60,096 nt of DNA from Chloracidobacterium sp. (GCA_025057975.1 JANWUV010000019.1:1-60096), one strand, 5' to 3'. Positions 17,616 to 26,842 are shown, counted from the first letter of the stretch. Program-made: numbers and translations. Notes: generated by a model not told the origin, from the letters alone.

Positions 17616-18541
17616 GAGATTCGTGTTGTCCGGCTGGTTAGATACGCCGCCATGTCGGGCGGTAAGTCAGCTCTGAGCGTGATTTCTCGCTTCTCTATCG
17701 GGTGCGTCAGGGTCATTTCAGCCGCATGCAGCAGGTGGCGTGACGGACGACTGCCTGCTTCGGTGAAGCATTGCTCATTCGCCTTTCGGCCATAAACCAT
17801 GTCGCCCGCCAGCGGACAGCCCAAATACGCGGCATGAATGCGAATCTGGTGTGTGCGCCCAGTAAGAGGCTCAAATCGCATCAGCGTCAGCCCCACCAAG
17901 GCTTGCTCAACCGTAAAGCGCGTCTGCGCCGGTTTGCCGTCCGGCAGGACACGCCAACGCGGCCAGAGAAACGGCGTGCGGCCAATCGGCGCGTCAATCA
18001 GACCGGCTTCCGTTTCAGGGGCGCCAATAACGAGCGCCAAGTACGTCTTAGTGACAGCGCCTGCCTGAAAAAGCGGCGCAAACGCCCGTGTCGCCCGATC
18101 GTTTTTGGCGACCAAAACGACGCCCGACGTATCACGGTCAAGTCGGTGCAACAGCATCGGGCGGTCGCCGCCGCCAAACGCTGGATGCGCCAGCAGCGCG
18201 TTGATGAGGGTTCCCGTCCGTTCTTTAGGCGTTGGGTGCGACAGCATCCCTGGCGGCTTAGCGACGGCAAGGATGAAGTCATCCTCGTAGAGCGTTGGGA
18301 GCGCCACCGCCTCCGGCGGTACGGCAACACTGCGTGCGGCGGTCAGTCGCCACGCTACGCGGTCGCCTGTCCGCAAGCGCCAGCCGGCTGTCCGCGGACG
18401 CGAATTAACCAGAATTTGCCCTTCGGCGACCGCTCGGCGAATCGCCGCCACGGGCCATTCGCCGAGCTGCGCGCGGACGAATTCATCCAGCCGCTGCCAG
18501 TGCGCCGTCTCCGGGACAATAACCTCCGCCTCAAGCCGCAT
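17612..18541 (-). CDS. RluA-family RNA pseudouridine synthase
   Basis: A 309-residue enzyme with an N-terminal S4 RNA-binding domain (RLDEFVRAQLGEWPVAAIRRAVAEGQILVNSRPRTAGWRLRTGDRV). The RluA catalytic domain follows: the motif HRLDRDTSGVVLVAKN contains the catalytic Asp, and GRTHQIRIHAAYLGCPLAGDMVYG is the second signature. It isomerises uridine in rRNA or tRNA; the exact site cannot be deduced. It starts three bases after the stop codon of the serine protease gene and overlaps the asparaginase gene by four bases. Confidence 0.93.
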   Translation of the reverse strand: MRLEAEVIVPETAHWQRLDEFVRAQLGEWPVAAIRRAVAEGQILVNSRPRTAGWRLRTGDRVAWRLTAARSVAVPPEAVALPTLYEDDFILAVAKPPGMLSHPTPKERTGTLINALLAHPAFGGGDRPMLLHRLDRDTSGVVLVAKNDRATRAFAPLFQAGAVTKTYLALVIGAPETEAGLIDAPIGRTPFLWPRWRVLPDGKPAQTRFTVEQALVGLTLMRFEPLTGRTHQIRIHAAYLGCPLAGDMVYGRKANEQCFTEAGSRPSRHLLHAAEMTLTHPIEKREITLRADLPPDMAAYLTSRTTRIS

Positions 18542-18544
18542 ACC

Positions 18545-21040
18545 TCACCGTCGCCAGCGACCGACAATCGGAATATCGCCAGGATTGCCGTAGTTGACCT
18601 GTAGATCGGCGAAGCCGGCACTGTTGGTGTTCCGCAGGAAGAACGCGCCGTTGCGGTAAATGCCAATGCTGTCAAAGCCTTTACCTGTCCAGTCACCCGC
18701 CACAGGAATATCGCCTGCCTGCCCGTAGAAGAAGTCACTGTCGGCGAAGCCCGACGTGTTGCTGTTGCGGATGTAGCAAAAGCCGTTCGATGGTCGGAAG
18801 CAGCCGACGGTGGTCGTCCGGTTGCCGTCCCAGTCGCCAACAATCGGCACGTCGCCCACGTTGCCGTAGTTCACCACAATGTCCGGATTGCCGGCGCTGT
18901 TCGAGTTGCGTAGGAAAAACTGCCCGTTGCGGTACACGCCGATGGTATCCACGCCGTTGCCGTCCCAGTCGCCGGCCAGCGGAATGTCGCCGGGCGAGCC
19001 ATAAGCAAACGACAGGTCGGCGAAGCCAGGCGTGTTGCTGTTTTTGAGGAAAAACACGCCATTGCGGAAGATGCCGACCGTATCCACGCCATCACCGTCC
19101 CAGTCGCCGGCAATGGGGCGGTCACCCGCCTGTCCGTAGAAGAAGCTATTGTCAGCGAAGCCAGGCGTGTTACTGAACCGCTGATACACAAAGCCGTCCG
19201 TCGGGCGGAAGCAAGCGACAGTATCGGCGGGTGGCGGCGCAGCCCCGCCGGTGACGTTGAGCGTCAGTTGGTAGGTGTTGCGCGTATCGTTCGCCAGATA
19301 GACGCGCAGGAAAAACACGTTCGGGTTGCCCGGATTCGTGAAGTCAATCGTCTCGCTGTTGCCGACGCCGCGCGAGGCGGCGACCGGGTTCGGCTCTTGG
19401 TTGCGATACAGCTCGATGTCAACGTCACCGAAGTTGTGCGTGAAGTTGACCGTCGCCATGATGCGCGCGCCGTTTGTGGCCTGAACGGCGTACCAGTCTT
19501 CAGAAACCTGCTTGACGACGAGGTTGCCGGCGTTGACAGGCAATGTAACAAACCGTCCCCCGGCGCGATTGTCGTTTGGTTCAAAAGCGTCGTCGGAGCC
19601 GCCGTTGAGAAAGTTGTTGATGCTGGGCGCAAAGGCGGAAAACTTGCCGTAGTTGTCAAACAGCTGGCTTGGCGGGACGTCGCAGGCCGCTGGGCCGCAG
19701 CTCAGCACGCCGATAAGGAAACTGCCTTGACTGGTCGTGTACCAGATGCCCGACCCGCTCGATCCCGGCTCGGTCACACCCTGATTCCAGTTGACGCGGT
19801 AGCCACCCTGCAAGCCTGTGCCGCTGCAGCTGCTGTTCTGCCCGGCGACCACTCCCAGCGAGCGGCGCAGGAACGAGAGCTGGGGGTTGGCAATTGGCGT
19901 CCCGCCGGCCGGGTGGTGCAGCGCGAAGACGTTTGTGCCGTCGGGGCGCGTGTTGGTGTCCCATCCGGCATGGAACAGGTTGCGCGGAATGACGCCGAGG
20001 ATTTCCAGCAGCGTGTGGTCGCTTGGTTCGTTTGTTTGCAGCAGCGTCGCGCCGGTCGGCGACCGGAAAAAGTTACTGCTCACGACGCCGCTGTTGCACG
20101 CCATCGAACGATAAAACCAAAACGCCTGGACACTCTGCGCCTCAGCCGGTGTTTCCACGCAGTGGTTCGCCGTCAGAAAAAACGGCGCGAAGTCGCCATT
20201 GCGCGTGTTGAGCACCGTGCCGGTGCAAACCGACGCGCCCTGTGCGGACTGAAAAACGATGCGCGCTACGCTGTCTTTTTCGGGTTCGGGGCCGCACATG
20301 GCGTCGAGGTTGCACGCGCCGGCTTCCGACCCGCCTTCAGCTTTCGTTTTCCTGCCGTCGGAAACCGTCGGCGGCAGCGGGCTGTCCCAGATGTGAGCCA
20401 GTTCAGTAACGCGGAAGCTGGGCGGCGTATTCGGCGGCGTCAGCCACTCGACAACGGCTGTATCACCAGCCAGCACGTCCGACCAGAACTCACCGCTCTC
20501 GAATGGCCCCCTTCCCGTGTAGGGGCCAGAAACGGCTTTATCGTGTGCGCCATAGACGTACAGCTCAGCGTCCGGCGGTAAGGCAACCTGTTCAAAATGC
20601 AACCGGAGCGCCGCCGCCTTGGGTGACCGAACCACGGCCGCGTAGGCGACCAACTCGCGCCCGGAAGCCTTTGAGCGCGTCGCACCGAGTCGGACGGCGT
20701 TTTCCATCCACGTCGGCGCGAGCGCCCGATTCGCGCCGATTTGGTTCGGCGCAATCACCAACCCCTTGGCCGTAAACGGTGGCAGTTCATACGCCACGCT
20801 GGCGCAGGTTTCGGCCGACAGCCGCTCGCCGCGCGTCCGAAGGCTTGGCAACGCCGGCGGGCGATACAGCGCGTCGCCGCGATTAGCGGCGGGAAGCTGG
20901 ATGCTCAGAAGGGCAGCCGCACCTTCCGCGTCTCTTAGCGACTGGCCGTGTGAAACGACCGGGCGTGGCGACCATCCAAAAAGCGTCAACAAACCAAGAA
21001 CAAAACCAACAACGCTCCATCGGTAACGCAGTGAGGACAT
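18545..21040 (-). CDS. Secreted trypsin-like serine protease with pre-peptidase domain and C-terminal D-x-D-x-D-G repeats
   Basis: An 831-residue protein from ATG 21040 with AAGGAGC upstream and a signal peptide (MSSLRYRWSVVGFVLGLLTLFGW). The catalytic domain resembles lysyl endopeptidases: CTGTVLN, FLTANHCVE with His293, and EPGSSGSGIWY with the probable nucleophile Ser428. A pre-peptidase C-terminal-like beta domain follows (DDAFEPNDNRAGG...DWYAVQATNGARIMATVNFTHNFGDVDIELY). The last 220 residues are five to six repeats of GDWDGNGVDTIGVYRNGQFFLRNSNSAGNPD. These are the same repeat type as in the two metalloproteases at 5147 and 8783, so three exported proteases of two catalytic classes share one C-terminal module. 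It is likely extracellular or surface-bound. Confidence 0.92.
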   Translation of the reverse strand: MSSLRYRWSVVGFVLGLLTLFGWSPRPVVSHGQSLRDAEGAAALLSIQLPAANRGDALYRPPALPSLRTRGERLSAETCASVAYELPPFTAKGLVIAPNQIGANRALAPTWMENAVRLGATRSKASGRELVAYAAVVRSPKAAALRLHFEQVALPPDAELYVYGAHDKAVSGPYTGRGPFESGEFWSDVLAGDTAVVEWLTPPNTPPSFRVTELAHIWDSPLPPTVSDGRKTKAEGGSEAGACNLDAMCGPEPEKDSVARIVFQSAQGASVCTGTVLNTRNGDFAPFFLTANHCVETPAEAQSVQAFWFYRSMACNSGVVSSNFFRSPTGATLLQTNEPSDHTLLEILGVIPRNLFHAGWDTNTRPDGTNVFALHHPAGGTPIANPQLSFLRRSLGVVAGQNSSCSGTGLQGGYRVNWNQGVTEPGSSGSGIWYTTSQGSFLIGVLSCGPAACDVPPSQLFDNYGKFSAFAPSINNFLNGGSDDAFEPNDNRAGGRFVTLPVNAGNLVVKQVSEDWYAVQATNGARIMATVNFTHNFGDVDIELYRNQEPNPVAASRGVGNSETIDFTNPGNPNVFFLRVYLANDTRNTYQLTLNVTGGAAPPPADTVACFRPTDGFVYQRFSNTPGFADNSFFYGQAGDRPIAGDWDGDGVDTVGIFRNGVFFLKNSNTPGFADLSFAYGSPGDIPLAGDWDGNGVDTIGVYRNGQFFLRNSNSAGNPDIVVNYGNVGDVPIVGDWDGNRTTTVGCFRPSNGFCYIRNSNTSGFADSDFFYGQAGDIPVAGDWTGKGFDSIGIYRNGAFFLRNTNSAGFADLQVNYGNPGDIPIVGRWRR

Positions 21041-21119
21041 AACCTGCTCCTTTTCCAGTCACTAACGGGGGGGACAGTTACGTTCGGTGAGCGAGTACCG
21101 GTGGCGCAAAATAAAACTG

Positions 21120-22136
21120 CTAGTTGGCCGTCGCTTCCGTCAGGCGGGCGGCGATGGCTTCCGTAAACTCCGTCGTCGTCGCCGTCCCACCCAAATCGGG
21201 TGTTTTGATCTGGTCTTCGCCAAGGACGGCGAATAGCGCCGCTTCAATGCGGTCGGCGGCCTCGTTTTCCTCAATGTAGCGCAGCATCATCACGGCGCTC
21301 AAAATCAACGCCGTCGGATTCGCTAACCCACGGCCGGCAATGTCCGGCGCACTGCCGTGCACCGCCTCGAAAACCGCCATGCCATCACCGATATTTGCGC
21401 CGGGGACAACGCCCAGCCCGCCGACTAGTCCTGTCGCCAAGTCGGAAAGAATGTCGCCGTAGAGATTTTCCATCAGCAGCACGTCATAGCGTTCGGGCTG
21501 CATCACAAGCTGCATGCACATGTTGTCCACGATTTTTTCTTCTGGTTGCACTTCTGGGTAGTGCTGAACGACCTTGCGGAAGCAGTCCAGAAACAGCCCG
21601 TCGGAAAGCTTCATAATGTTGGCTTTGTGGACGACCGTGACCTTCCTGCGCTTGTGTTTACGTGCATAGTCGCAGGCGAAACGGGCGATTCGGGTTGAGG
21701 CGCGTTCAGTGATGACTTTAAGGCTTTCGACGACGCCCGGTACGACGACGTGTTCTAAACCGGAATATAGGTCTTCGGTGTTTTCACGGATGATGACCAG
21801 ATCAACGTTTTCGTAGCGCGTCTTGACGCCCGGAATCGTTTTGACGGGGCGTACGTTGGCGTAGAGATCAAGCGCCTTGCGCAACCCGACATTCACGCTC
21901 GTAAAGCCGCCGCCGACCGGCGTCGTGACCGGCCCTTTGAGGGCGACGCGCGTCCGGCGAATTGAAGCCAGCAAGGCGTCGGGAATCGTTGTGCCATGTT
22001 CGGCGAGCGCCTGCGCGCCGGCTGGAAAGCGTTCCCATGTGATGTCCACACCGGCGGCGCTCAGGACGCGCAACGTGGCGGCGGTCACTTCTGGCCCGAT
22101 GCCGTCGCCCGGAATCAGCGTTATGATGTGTTTCAT
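21120..22136 (-). CDS. NAD-dependent isocitrate dehydrogenase (IDH/IPMDH family)
   Basis: A 338-residue protein from ATG 22136 (MKHIITLIPGDGIGPEV). It belongs to the beta-decarboxylating dehydrogenases. SVNVGLRKALDLYANVRPVKTIPGV is the substrate loop of the type found in IDH3-like isocitrate or homoisocitrate dehydrogenases, with Ser and Asn at the isocitrate-binding places rather than the isopropylmalate-type sequence. IRENTEDLYSGLEH, VHKANIMKLSDGLF, DNMCMQLV, ENLYGDILSDLATGLVGGLG and EAVHGSAPDIAGRGLANPTALI give the metal and NAD sites. It probably serves the TCA cycle as an NAD enzyme. A homoisocitrate or isopropylmalate role is less likely because no leu or lys genes are adjacent. Confidence 0.88.
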   Translation of the reverse strand: MKHIITLIPGDGIGPEVTAATLRVLSAAGVDITWERFPAGAQALAEHGTTIPDALLASIRRTRVALKGPVTTPVGGGFTSVNVGLRKALDLYANVRPVKTIPGVKTRYENVDLVIIRENTEDLYSGLEHVVVPGVVESLKVITERASTRIARFACDYARKHKRRKVTVVHKANIMKLSDGLFLDCFRKVVQHYPEVQPEEKIVDNMCMQLVMQPERYDVLLMENLYGDILSDLATGLVGGLGVVPGANIGDGMAVFEAVHGSAPDIAGRGLANPTALILSAVMMLRYIEENEAADRIEAALFAVLGEDQIKTPDLGGTATTTEFTEAIAARLTEATAN

Positions 22137-22170
22137 TGGGGTGATTGCCCCCTTCAGCAAGATTGACCGG

Positions 22171-22746
22171 CTACGCGGCGTCGAAGGTCACTTTGTCGTA
22201 GATTTCCGCCAAGGGCAATCGGCAACCCATCGCTTCGAGCGTTAGCACGGCTGCAAGGTCGGTCGTTTCGTAAAGCAGCCAGCGTCCGTCAGCTTGGCGT
22301 GTATGTTGCTCAACGTGCGGTGTGGATTGCGCGACGACTACGTACTCCCGCAGTGACGGCAGCTTGCGGTACTGCGCGAACTTACCACCCCGGTCGTAGT
22401 CCTGTGTCGAATCGGAAAGCACTTCGATGATGAGCGTCGGGTTGAGTAGCGTGTCGCGCTGTTGGTCGGTAAAACGCGGCGGGCCGCAGACAACCGTCAC
22501 ATCGGGATAGAAAAAGTTTTTTTCAGGATTGGCGACACGGAGATCGCTTGGATAGATCCGGCAATCACGCTGTTTGAGTTGTGGGTGAAGCGTTGCAATC
22601 AGGTTGGCGACAATGAGGTTGTGCGCTTCGCTTGCCCCTGACATGGCGAAGACTTCGCCATTGACATACTCGCTCTTGATGACAGCGCGCCGCTCAGCGG
22701 CGAGATATTCGGCAGGCGTCAGGCGGGGCTGCGGCAGGCTCGACAT
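22171..22746 (-). CDS. Uma2 family endonuclease-like protein
   Basis: A complete 191-residue Uma2 (DUF820) protein. The order of elements is typical: LTPAEYLAAERRAVIKSEYVNGEVFAMSGAS, an AHNLIVANLIATLHPQL helix, VANPEKNFFYPDVTVVCGPP with the catalytic-type Asp, and LIIEVLSDSTQDYDRGGKFAQYRKLPSLREYVVVAQ with the E-x-L and downstream Lys. The active-site residues of the PD-(D/E)XK fold are all present. The family is widespread, often in many copies, and its role is unproven. It lacks the long coiled-coil tail of the copy at the left edge of the window. It lies 34 bases upstream of the isocitrate dehydrogenase gene. Confidence 0.92.
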   Translation of the reverse strand: MSSLPQPRLTPAEYLAAERRAVIKSEYVNGEVFAMSGASEAHNLIVANLIATLHPQLKQRDCRIYPSDLRVANPEKNFFYPDVTVVCGPPRFTDQQRDTLLNPTLIIEVLSDSTQDYDRGGKFAQYRKLPSLREYVVVAQSTPHVEQHTRQADGRWLLYETTDLAAVLTLEAMGCRLPLAEIYDKVTFDAA

Positions 22747-22803
22747 GGAGGCTGGCTTCCTTGGCTTTGGCTTGGAGGCAGGCTGCCACCTCTTCCGGGT
22801 TGC

Positions 22804-23196
22804 TCAAGCGGACGGCGGTGGGGATTTTAGCGCATAGCGTTCCGGACCAAGCCGTTCAAGGCGGCCTTCAGCGACTTCGCGTTCCAACCACCGGCGTGTT
22901 TGCGCAGCGCTGAGCGGCGTTCGGTCTTCAATCATTTGCACGGTGATAACGCCATATTCGGCGGCCAAACGCGGCAACCATTCAGCCGCCTCCGCTTCAC
23001 CGCGCCGTCGCCGCCGAGCGTTGGCAATTTCAATCACAGTCGCTCCACCTAGAAACGCTATGACACCGCCGACAAACATCCCGCCGACCGTCAACCAGCT
23101 ACGGTCAGGCTGAAAGGCGTCATAGACGGCCAAGAACGCAACAACTAAACCAATCAGGATAAGAAAAGTCGAACATCCGTACCGCAGGAAGTTCAT
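22804..23196 (-). CDS. Small two-pass membrane protein with winged-helix-like tail, unknown function
   Basis: A 130-residue protein. Two hydrophobic segments (FLRYGCSTFLILIGLVVAFLAVYDAF and LTVGGMFVGGVIAFLGGATVIEIA) are followed by a basic stretch (NARRRRRGEAEAAEW). The cytoplasmic tail (LAAEYGVITVQMIEDRTPLSAAQTRRWLEREVAEGRLERLGPERYAL) reads like a small winged-helix domain with a wing-like ERLGPERYAL. No family name is justified. It is the first gene after the 860-base gene-free stretch on this strand and 57 bases upstream of the Uma2 gene. Confidence 0.65.
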   Translation of the reverse strand: MNFLRYGCSTFLILIGLVVAFLAVYDAFQPDRSWLTVGGMFVGGVIAFLGGATVIEIANARRRRRGEAEAAEWLPRLAAEYGVITVQMIEDRTPLSAAQTRRWLEREVAEGRLERLGPERYALKSPPPSA

Positions 23197-24057
23197 CGAG
23201 GAGTGTTATGGAGTGGCTTCACAAGTACAAGCCTAGTTCAGACTTTCAGTGACAGCTCACTGCGTTCTGGAGATAGCCTTAGTGTTTCGGATTGAGACAC
23301 CCAACACAATTCGCAGTCTTACTGCACTTCCCGAAAAAATGGAACGAGTCCCCCCAACTGGCGCTGCGAGGGAAGCGGCTACGACGTGTTAGGCAAAACA
23401 GCCTGCACGGAGGCGACATGGGGATTTCTTCACCTGTGGCAGGGACAAGCCAGCAAAACCAAGTAGTAATAAAGCGGCGCACGTTTTCGGAATGAGAATG
23501 GCAAGTGAGTCGGCGTTTTGTCACCGCGCAAAGCACTCGGGCCCGATGAGGCCTGAAAAGGCAGCGCGCAGGGAAGCGAGTTTTGACAATGGAACGACGG
23601 CGGCTTGCGCTGGGAAAACTACGCTCACCCCTGACCTGCTCGGCGGGGATGGTGGTGTGTCCCTGCTACGCAGGCTCTAGGGGAGGGTGGAGAAAGCCTG
23701 ACGTCGCCACCGGCGGCGGCTTCACGCTGGGCTGTAGGCTGCACCCACTATGCGAGTGGGTTTGGCAGGTCGCCGAGACTCAACGAACCTATGCTGCGGC
23801 TTGAGTTCTCCAAAAAAGCTGCGCCGGAGTGGAGGTACTAGAGGAAAGGCGTAGCGGCGGAGAGTTTCCGACATCAGCGGCCGTGCTTCCGCCGCCAGCG
23901 CTTGCTCACAGCAACCAAGACGCTTACTGTGCCGGCGCCGGCTTGCGGCAGGCGTACCCCGCCCGCCGGCCAACCAGTTGGCTAACCCTATCCACGCCCA
24001 AAAAAGGGGGTTAGGCAATCCCTTTGGATTGAAGACGCGCTTACAAGCGGATTGAAA
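23197..24057. other. Long gene-free interval with several hairpins, possibly structured RNA or mobile-element remnant
   Basis: No reading frame here is convincing. Local structure is frequent: CCCACT/AGTGGG with a 5-base loop near 23745-23762, and CAATCC-CTTT-GGATTG (24016-24031). An 11-base pair arm with one mismatch (TTGGCTAACCC with GGGTTAGGCAA, about 23977-24018) encloses a loop rich in A and C. I tested by eye for RNase P RNA, tmRNA, signal recognition particle RNA and cobalamin riboswitch signatures and found none. A noncoding RNA or decayed insertion remains possible. Confidence 0.35.
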
Positions 24058-24076
24058 CTACAAGCGGATTGAAACT
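24041..24076. repeat. Tandem 17-base repeat ending in GGATTGAAAC, CRISPR-repeat-like, overlapping the trpB 3' end
   Basis: Two exact adjacent copies of TACAAGCGGATTGAAAC are present (24042-24058 and 24059-24075). A partial relative, GGATTGAA, lies 5' of them at 24026. GGATTGAAAC is the commonest 3' end of CRISPR repeats in thermophilic bacteria. The copies are directly adjacent without spacers, so this is not a working array. The second copy encodes the last codons of trpB. Confidence 0.5.
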
Positions 24077-25233
24077 CTCATCACTGTCTGGAGGTCTTTG
24101 TCGCCGCGCCCGCATAGGTTGAGCAACACGACCGTCCCCTGCGGCCAGTCCCGCGCCGCGCGCAGGACATAGGCGACAGCATGCGCTGGCTCCAGCGCCG
24201 GGATGATCCCTTCACACCGCGACAAATGGTGAAAAGCGGCAATGGCTTCATCGTCCGTCGCGGCTTCGTACCGCGCCCGCCCGATGCTCTTCAGGTAAGC
24301 GTGCTCTGGGCCGACCGATGGGTAATCCAGTCCAGCAGAAATGCTGTATGTTTCGTGAATCTGCCCATCTTCGTCCTGTAAGACATAACTCCGCATGCCG
24401 TGGAGCGTCCCCGGTGTGCCGCGTGCCAGCACCGCGCCGTGCGCCGTTGTCTCCAGCCCCTTCCCAGCCGGCTCTACGCCAATCAGCTCCACATTTTCAT
24501 CGTCGAAAAACGCCGTGAATATACCAATAGCGTTTGAACCGCCGCCGACGCAGGCAATGACTTTGTCCGGCAGACGGCCAAGCCGTTCGAGCATCTGCGC
24601 CCGCGCCTCGTCGCCGATAACGCGCTGGAAGTACTTGACCATCGTTGGGAACGGATGCGGCCCGGCGGCTGTCCCTAGAACATAATGCGTTGTACGGACG
24701 TTGGTCATCCAATCGCGTAGCGCGTCGTTGATAGCGTCCTTGAGCGTGCGCCCGCCAGTTTTGACCGGGTGTACAGTTGCCCCTAGCAGTTCCATGCGAA
24801 AGACATTTGGCTGCTGGCGGGCCATGTCCACCTCGCCCATGTACACCTCGACTTGCAAGCCCAGCAGCGCTCCGGCCATAGCGGTTGCTACGCCGTGCTG
24901 CCCTGCCCCGGTCTCGGCGATCAGGCGCGTTTTACCCATGCGCTTGGCCAGCAACGCCTGCCCCAGCGCATTGTTGGTCTTGTGCGCGCCTCCGTGAAGG
25001 AGATCCTCGCGCTTGAGATACAGCTCGATGCCAAGTTCCCGCGACAGGTTTCGGGCGTGAAACAGCGGCGTCGGACGGCCGGAAAATCCAGCCGAGAGGC
25101 GTTGTAGTTCGGCCTGAAACGCGGCGTCCGTCTGCGCCGCCAGAAAAACGGCTTCAAGCTCTTCAAGCGCCGGCATGAGTGTTTCCGGCGCGTAGACACC
25201 CCCAAAAGGGCCAAAGTAACCAAGAGATTGCAT
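24058..25233 (-). CDS. trpB: Tryptophan synthase beta chain
   Basis: A 391-residue protein from ATG 25233 ([30 protein letters not shown]). The PLP lysine is in [35 protein letters not shown], the phosphate-binding loop is [10 protein letters not shown], and the C-terminal region contains [14 protein letters not shown]. It makes tryptophan from indole and serine. No trpA or other trp gene lies next to it. The extreme C-terminus MRVSIRL is encoded by a copy of a CRISPR-repeat-like 17-mer, so the natural end may have been replaced. A longer upstream frame lacks similarity. Confidence 0.96.
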   Translation of the reverse strand: MQSLGYFGPFGGVYAPETLMPALEELEAVFLAAQTDAAFQAELQRLSAGFSGRPTPLFHARNLSRELGIELYLKREDLLHGGAHKTNNALGQALLAKRMGKTRLIAETGAGQHGVATAMAGALLGLQVEVYMGEVDMARQQPNVFRMELLGATVHPVKTGGRTLKDAINDALRDWMTNVRTTHYVLGTAAGPHPFPTMVKYFQRVIGDEARAQMLERLGRLPDKVIACVGGGSNAIGIFTAFFDDENVELIGVEPAGKGLETTAHGAVLARGTPGTLHGMRSYVLQDEDGQIHETYSISAGLDYPSVGPEHAYLKSIGRARYEAATDDEAIAAFHHLSRCEGIIPALEPAHAVAYVLRAARDWPQGTVVLLNLCGRGDKDLQTVMRVSIRL

Positions 25234-25333
25234 GGGATGTTCCCTGCCTAGGCAAAGTGGCGGGTTTGCGTCACCCAATGTACGTCCTGCTTTCCCACAA
25301 GGTTGGAGTTGGGTATCGTCCAGCTTGTCCTCC

Positions 25334-25354
25334 GGCGCGCGCCCGCCGCGCGCC
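25334..25354. repeat. GC-rich inverted repeat between divergent trpB and AtuA-type genes
   Basis: A perfect 8-base inverted repeat (GGCGCGCG and CGCGCGCC, 5-base loop) lies in the 150-base divergent spacer, 29 bases before the ATG of the plus-strand gene. It could act as a hairpin or an operator. Simple GC-rich sequence by chance is also possible. Confidence 0.35.
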
Positions 25355-25383
25355 ATATCCGTCATCTGTACAGGATTACCGCT

Positions 25384-26748
25384 ATGAAAACCATTCGGAT
25401 TGCCTGTGGACAAGGCTTTTGGGGCGATTGGCTGGAAGCGCCAGTTCGGCTCGTTGAAGGCGGCCCTGTGGATTACCTCGTGCTGGACTACTTGGCCGAA
25501 GTCACAATGTCCATCATGCAGAAACAAAAGTCGCGCAACCCGAAAGCCGGCTTCGCCACCGACTTCGTGGCGCTGATGGACCGTATCCTGCCCCGCATCC
25601 TGACGAAGAACATCCGCGTCATTGCCAACGCCGGCGGCGTCAATCCGCAGGCCTGCGCGGAAGCGGTGCGAATGGTCGCCGCCAAGCACGGCCTTGCCGG
25701 CCAACTCCGCATTGGCATCGTCGCCGGAGACGATATCCTACCTCGCCTAGACGAACTCATCGCTGCCGGCCACCGATTTGAAAACCTCGACACCGGCGAG
25801 CCGCTATCTGCGGTTCGGGAGCGCGTTCAAAGCGCTAATGTCTACTTCGGCGCGCAGCCGATCGTTGAAGCGCTCCGCCAAGGAGCGCAAGTCATTATTA
25901 CCGGACGCTGCACCGATACGGGGCTGACCCTCGCGCCCTGCATTCACGAATTTGGCTGGGCAGCGGACGACTGGCATCGCCTCGCTGCCGGGACAATCGC
26001 CGGACACATCATCGAGTGCGGCGCGCAGTGTACGGGTGGGAACTGCCTCGTAGATTGGGAAACTATGCCGGACTACGCCAACATTGGCTTTCCGGTCGTC
26101 GAAATGAATGAAGACGGGAGCTTCGTCGTCACCAAGCATCCCGGCACAGGTGGGCGCGTCACGGTCGCGTCAGTCAAGGAGCAGCTCATGTACGAGATAG
26201 GCGACCCTAAGAGCTATATCACGCCTGACTGTATCGCCGACTTCACGACGATTCGGCTGGCGCAGGAAGGCGACGACCGTGTGCGCGTGTGGGGTATTGA
26301 GGGACGGCCGGCGACCGAGTTTTACAAGGTCTCCGCTAGCTACTTTGCTGGCTACAAAGCAGTCGGGGGCCTGATTTATGCGTGGCCTGACGCCTACGCT
26401 AAGGCGCAACAGGCGGACGCCATGCTGCGGCGGCGACTAGCCGACTTGGGTCTCACGTTCGATGAAATCTGGACTGAGTACGTTGGCGTCAGCGCCTGTC
26501 ACGGCCCGCGCCTTTCCGGTGAGCCGTCGCGCGATCTTCCTGAAGTTGTGTTGCGCGTGGCGGTTCGGTCACAGGATCAGGCAAGTGTCGAGCGATTCAC
26601 AAAAGAGCTTGCGCCACTGGCGCTCAACGGCCCGCCAACCGTGACTGGCTTCGGGTCGGGACGCCCCAAAGTGGAAGAAATCGTCGCCTACTTCCCAGCG
26701 CTTCTCCCCAAGTCAGTCGTAACGCCAGAAGTCGTCATTCTGAGTTGA
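25384..26748 (+). CDS. Acyclic terpene utilization AtuA family protein (DUF1446)
   Basis: A 454-residue protein from ATG 25384 ([45 protein letters not shown]). The N-terminal pattern, [36 protein letters not shown], and [24 protein letters not shown] are the AtuA/DUF1446 hallmarks. The family takes its name from the citronellol/geraniol degradation cluster of Pseudomonas, but its chemistry is not settled. No other atu genes are present, so a role in terpene catabolism is not supported here. It is divergent from trpB. The next gene on the strand has its own leader. Confidence 0.88.
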   Translation: MKTIRIACGQGFWGDWLEAPVRLVEGGPVDYLVLDYLAEVTMSIMQKQKSRNPKAGFATDFVALMDRILPRILTKNIRVIANAGGVNPQACAEAVRMVAAKHGLAGQLRIGIVAGDDILPRLDELIAAGHRFENLDTGEPLSAVRERVQSANVYFGAQPIVEALRQGAQVIITGRCTDTGLTLAPCIHEFGWAADDWHRLAAGTIAGHIIECGAQCTGGNCLVDWETMPDYANIGFPVVEMNEDGSFVVTKHPGTGGRVTVASVKEQLMYEIGDPKSYITPDCIADFTTIRLAQEGDDRVRVWGIEGRPATEFYKVSASYFAGYKAVGGLIYAWPDAYAKAQQADAMLRRRLADLGLTFDEIWTEYVGVSACHGPRLSGEPSRDLPEVVLRVAVRSQDQASVERFTKELAPLALNGPPTVTGFGSGRPKVEEIVAYFPALLPKSVVTPEVVILS

Positions 26749-26842
26749 GCGACCAAGCGCGTCTGCTGGGCGCAGTGACTGGCGGACGGAAAAATCTTCG
26801 GAAGTTTGTCGAACCCGGCCCAGTCGAGTCTCGTTAATGGTG

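Noticed and set aside
19268-20581. A 437-residue plus-strand frame.
   Set aside because: Antisense to the secreted serine protease, with no domain-like composition; high GC content creates such long shadow frames.
23389-23395. GTTAGGC, similar to an integron attC core; a second copy near 24010.
   Set aside because: No matching inverse core at the right distance and no integrase or cassette genes; chance 7-mers are expected.
23279-23536. A short Cys-rich minus-strand frame in the gene-free stretch.
   Set aside because: Unusual composition, no ribosome-binding site and no family pattern; the opposite strand is equally open.
23545-23580. A GATGAGGCC...GAAAAGGC stretch resembling a hammerhead ribozyme core.
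   Set aside because: The required CUGAUGA and the GAAA after stem II are not both present, and the flanking helices do not close.
24058-25704. A long N-terminal extension of trpB.
   Set aside because: The extra 157 codons are antisense to the AtuA gene and lack family similarity; TrpB begins at [12 protein letters not shown].
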